In this document: piece by piece, positions 4,125 through 5,005 of the stretch
Position numbering within the stretch: the stretch's first letter is position 1
Layout of the letters: every line of letters begins with the position of its first letter
Source of the DNA: an uncultured Bacteroidota bacterium
Lineage (GTDB): Bacteria; Bacteroidota; Bacteroidia; Chitinophagales; Chitinophagaceae
Direction of reading: 5' to 3'
Length of the DNA: 5,005 nt
Assembly: GCA_903913355.1 (NCBI GenBank)
Contig: CAIWKU010000591.1
Coordinates: forward strand, 1-5,005
Translations under genes and position numbers: made by a program
Notes under the pieces: generated by a model
What the model saw: the letters and a program-made list of their open reading frames with translations, nothing else
What the model was told of the DNA's origin: nothing
The model's database searches: none

Positions 4125-5005
4125 TTATTTGCAAACAGAGATCAGTAAATTCAAAGCAGGTTTTAAAGGCAATTTATTGGATGATACAAGGTTTAACCGT
4201 ATTAATGAATTGCTTTTAAGATGAGATTTTGAATAGGTCATATATCCCGCATGATCTTCTGCCATTCCAAAAGACCAAGTATTTTTATTTATCCAGTCCT
4301 TGGCTTTTACAGGGTCTAATTGTAAATATTCTTTTTCCATTGCCGGAGGGAATAAAAATTCTAAGCCAAGTACTATTCCTGTTTCACTAAAATAGATATG
4401 CTTTTCTGGTAGTGCAATTTTGTTCCTGCCATGTTTATGGGCATATAGTAAAATACTGGTATCCGTTAACTCTTTGCCAGGCATTTGGGTAACCGAATCC
4501 CATTCATACCAATGTAATCTTAGTGGTATGGAAAAAGTTTGGCGAATCAGTGGGAATGAGGGAGCAAACAATTCGATTTCCTTTATATAGCCTGTTTCTG
4601 AGGCATTGTTAGGATAGTATCCAATGTATTCGCCTCTGTAATCGGGAGAGCAAGTCCAATAACTAACTATTTTTTCATATCTATAATCTATTTCTTTGTT
4701 TTGGTAAAGTATACAATTCTTAATAAGAACTTCCTGTAATTCACTCGTTTTTCTTTTCAGATAAAATATATTCCCATCTATACATTGTTGTTTTGAAACC
4801 GAGATGGTTTCAAACCCAATAAAAGCTAATTGTACACTGTCAATTGAATGTAAAATTGTGGCTTGAAGAAAAAAGTTGCCGAGGCTATCACTAAAAGTAA
4901 TTTTTTTAGGATTGCCATAGCAGATAGTAGCATAATAAAGAGGCTGTTTAGTATTGAGGTCAGCAACTTTGCAGGTAATGAATTGAGAAAATGAAATGAG
5001 TGGAA
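4125..5005 (-). CDS. Carboxypeptidase-regulatory-like domain protein (partial, start off window)
   Basis: The minus-strand frame is open from the right edge to TAA at 4127-4125, giving 292 visible residues. A TTG at 4571 is not the start: the frame continues upstream for 144 further residues with clear domain similarity. Visible residues about 9-90 match the CarboxypepD_reg-like (transthyretin-type) domain: ITCKVADLNTKQPLYYATI, then TFSDSLGNFFLQ (36-47), and DSVQLAFIGFETISV (55-69), in the family's order (repeat-like opening, D-x-x-G-x-F, then the FxGF/Y strand). This domain usually follows a signal peptide closely, so probably only the signal and a few residues are missing. The remaining 200 residues resemble a beta-sandwich found after this domain in Bacteroidota proteins: YIKEIELF, then PLRLHWYEWDSVTQMPGKEL, and IYFSETGIVLGLEFLF. 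Likely secreted or attached to the outer membrane; no catalytic motif is seen. Substrate or partner unknown. Confidence 0.75.
   Translation of the reverse strand, partial: PLISFSQFITCKVADLNTKQPLYYATICYGNPKKITFSDSLGNFFLQATILHSIDSVQLAFIGFETISVSKQQCIDGNIFYLKRKTSELQEVLIKNCILYQNKEIDYRYEKIVSYWTCSPDYRGEYIGYYPNNASETGYIKEIELFAPSFPLIRQTFSIPLRLHWYEWDSVTQMPGKELTDTSILLYAHKHGRNKIALPEKHIYFSETGIVLGLEFLFPPAMEKEYLQLDPVKAKDWINKNTWSFGMAEDHAGYMTYSKSHLKSNSLIRLNLVSSNKLPLKPALNLLISVCK

Larger units (their letters stand above)
4017..4148 (+). pseudogene. Possible C-terminal remnant of a lost gene
   Basis: The plus strand is open for 43 codons after the TAG at 4014-4016, ending in TAA at 4146-4148. It lacks a start codon near its beginning. 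The translation is unusually protein-like for a gap: DEFITPSFLGWDVVGQV, then ANKGGETNDYKYCRLILF and ANRDQ. It overlaps the last 24 bases of the gene on the other strand. I cannot assign a family. If it is a real remnant, the hairpin and the ribosome-binding-like sequence in the same stretch would be by-products of coding. Chance remains quite possible. Confidence 0.22.

Noticed and set aside
4125..4571. TTG at 4571 as the start of a 148-residue protein
   Set aside because: The same frame stays open to the window edge and encodes a recognisable carboxypeptidase-regulatory-like domain upstream, so the true start is outside the window.

Overview
The window looks like the chromosome of a member of Bacteroidota, probably a Chitinophagaceae- or Sphingobacteriaceae-like bacterium. 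This is inferred from the AT-rich, densely packed genes, starts preceded by A/T- or A/C-rich leaders rather than Shine-Dalgarno sequences, a surface protein with an N-terminal carboxypeptidase-regulatory-like (transthyretin-type) domain, and a lax lipobox. No rRNA, tRNA, CRISPR array or insertion sequence is visible.

Layout. Positions 1-162 (+) hold the last 53 codons of a gene that enters from the left. Positions 163-374 contain no convincing gene, only a short decayed-looking reading frame. Positions 375/387-1406 (+) encode a predicted lipoprotein with a peptidase-M23-like fold that lacks the zinc-binding residues. It converges on a two-gene minus-strand operon: a HAD-family phosphonatase-like hydrolase (3252-2578), then, 24 bases later, phnW, 2-aminoethylphosphonate:pyruvate transaminase (2553-1459). 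A hairpin sits in the convergent gap. Positions 3253-3558 hold the operon's promoter region and a doubtful 69-codon ORF. Positions 3930-3559 (-) encode a small four-helix DoxX-like membrane protein. Positions 3931-4124 are intergenic, with a perfect 8-bp hairpin, an 11-base match to the ideal ribosome-binding sequence on the plus strand, and a possible plus-strand gene remnant. From 4125 to the right edge (-) lies a carboxypeptidase-regulatory-like surface or secreted protein whose start is outside the window.

How the genes work together. Only phnW and the hydrolase form a clear functional unit. PhnW would convert 2-aminoethylphosphonate and pyruvate to phosphonoacetaldehyde and alanine. The hydrolase would then cleave the C-P bond to give phosphate and an aldehyde, so the pair can release phosphorus, carbon and nitrogen from phosphonates. 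The hydrolase resembles the PhnX-like family more than classical PhnX, which makes its pairing with PhnW the most interesting feature here. No phosphonate transporter or regulator is visible. The lipoprotein, DoxX-like and carboxypeptidase-regulatory-like genes show no evident link to this pathway. I found no strong evidence of a wholly new system.
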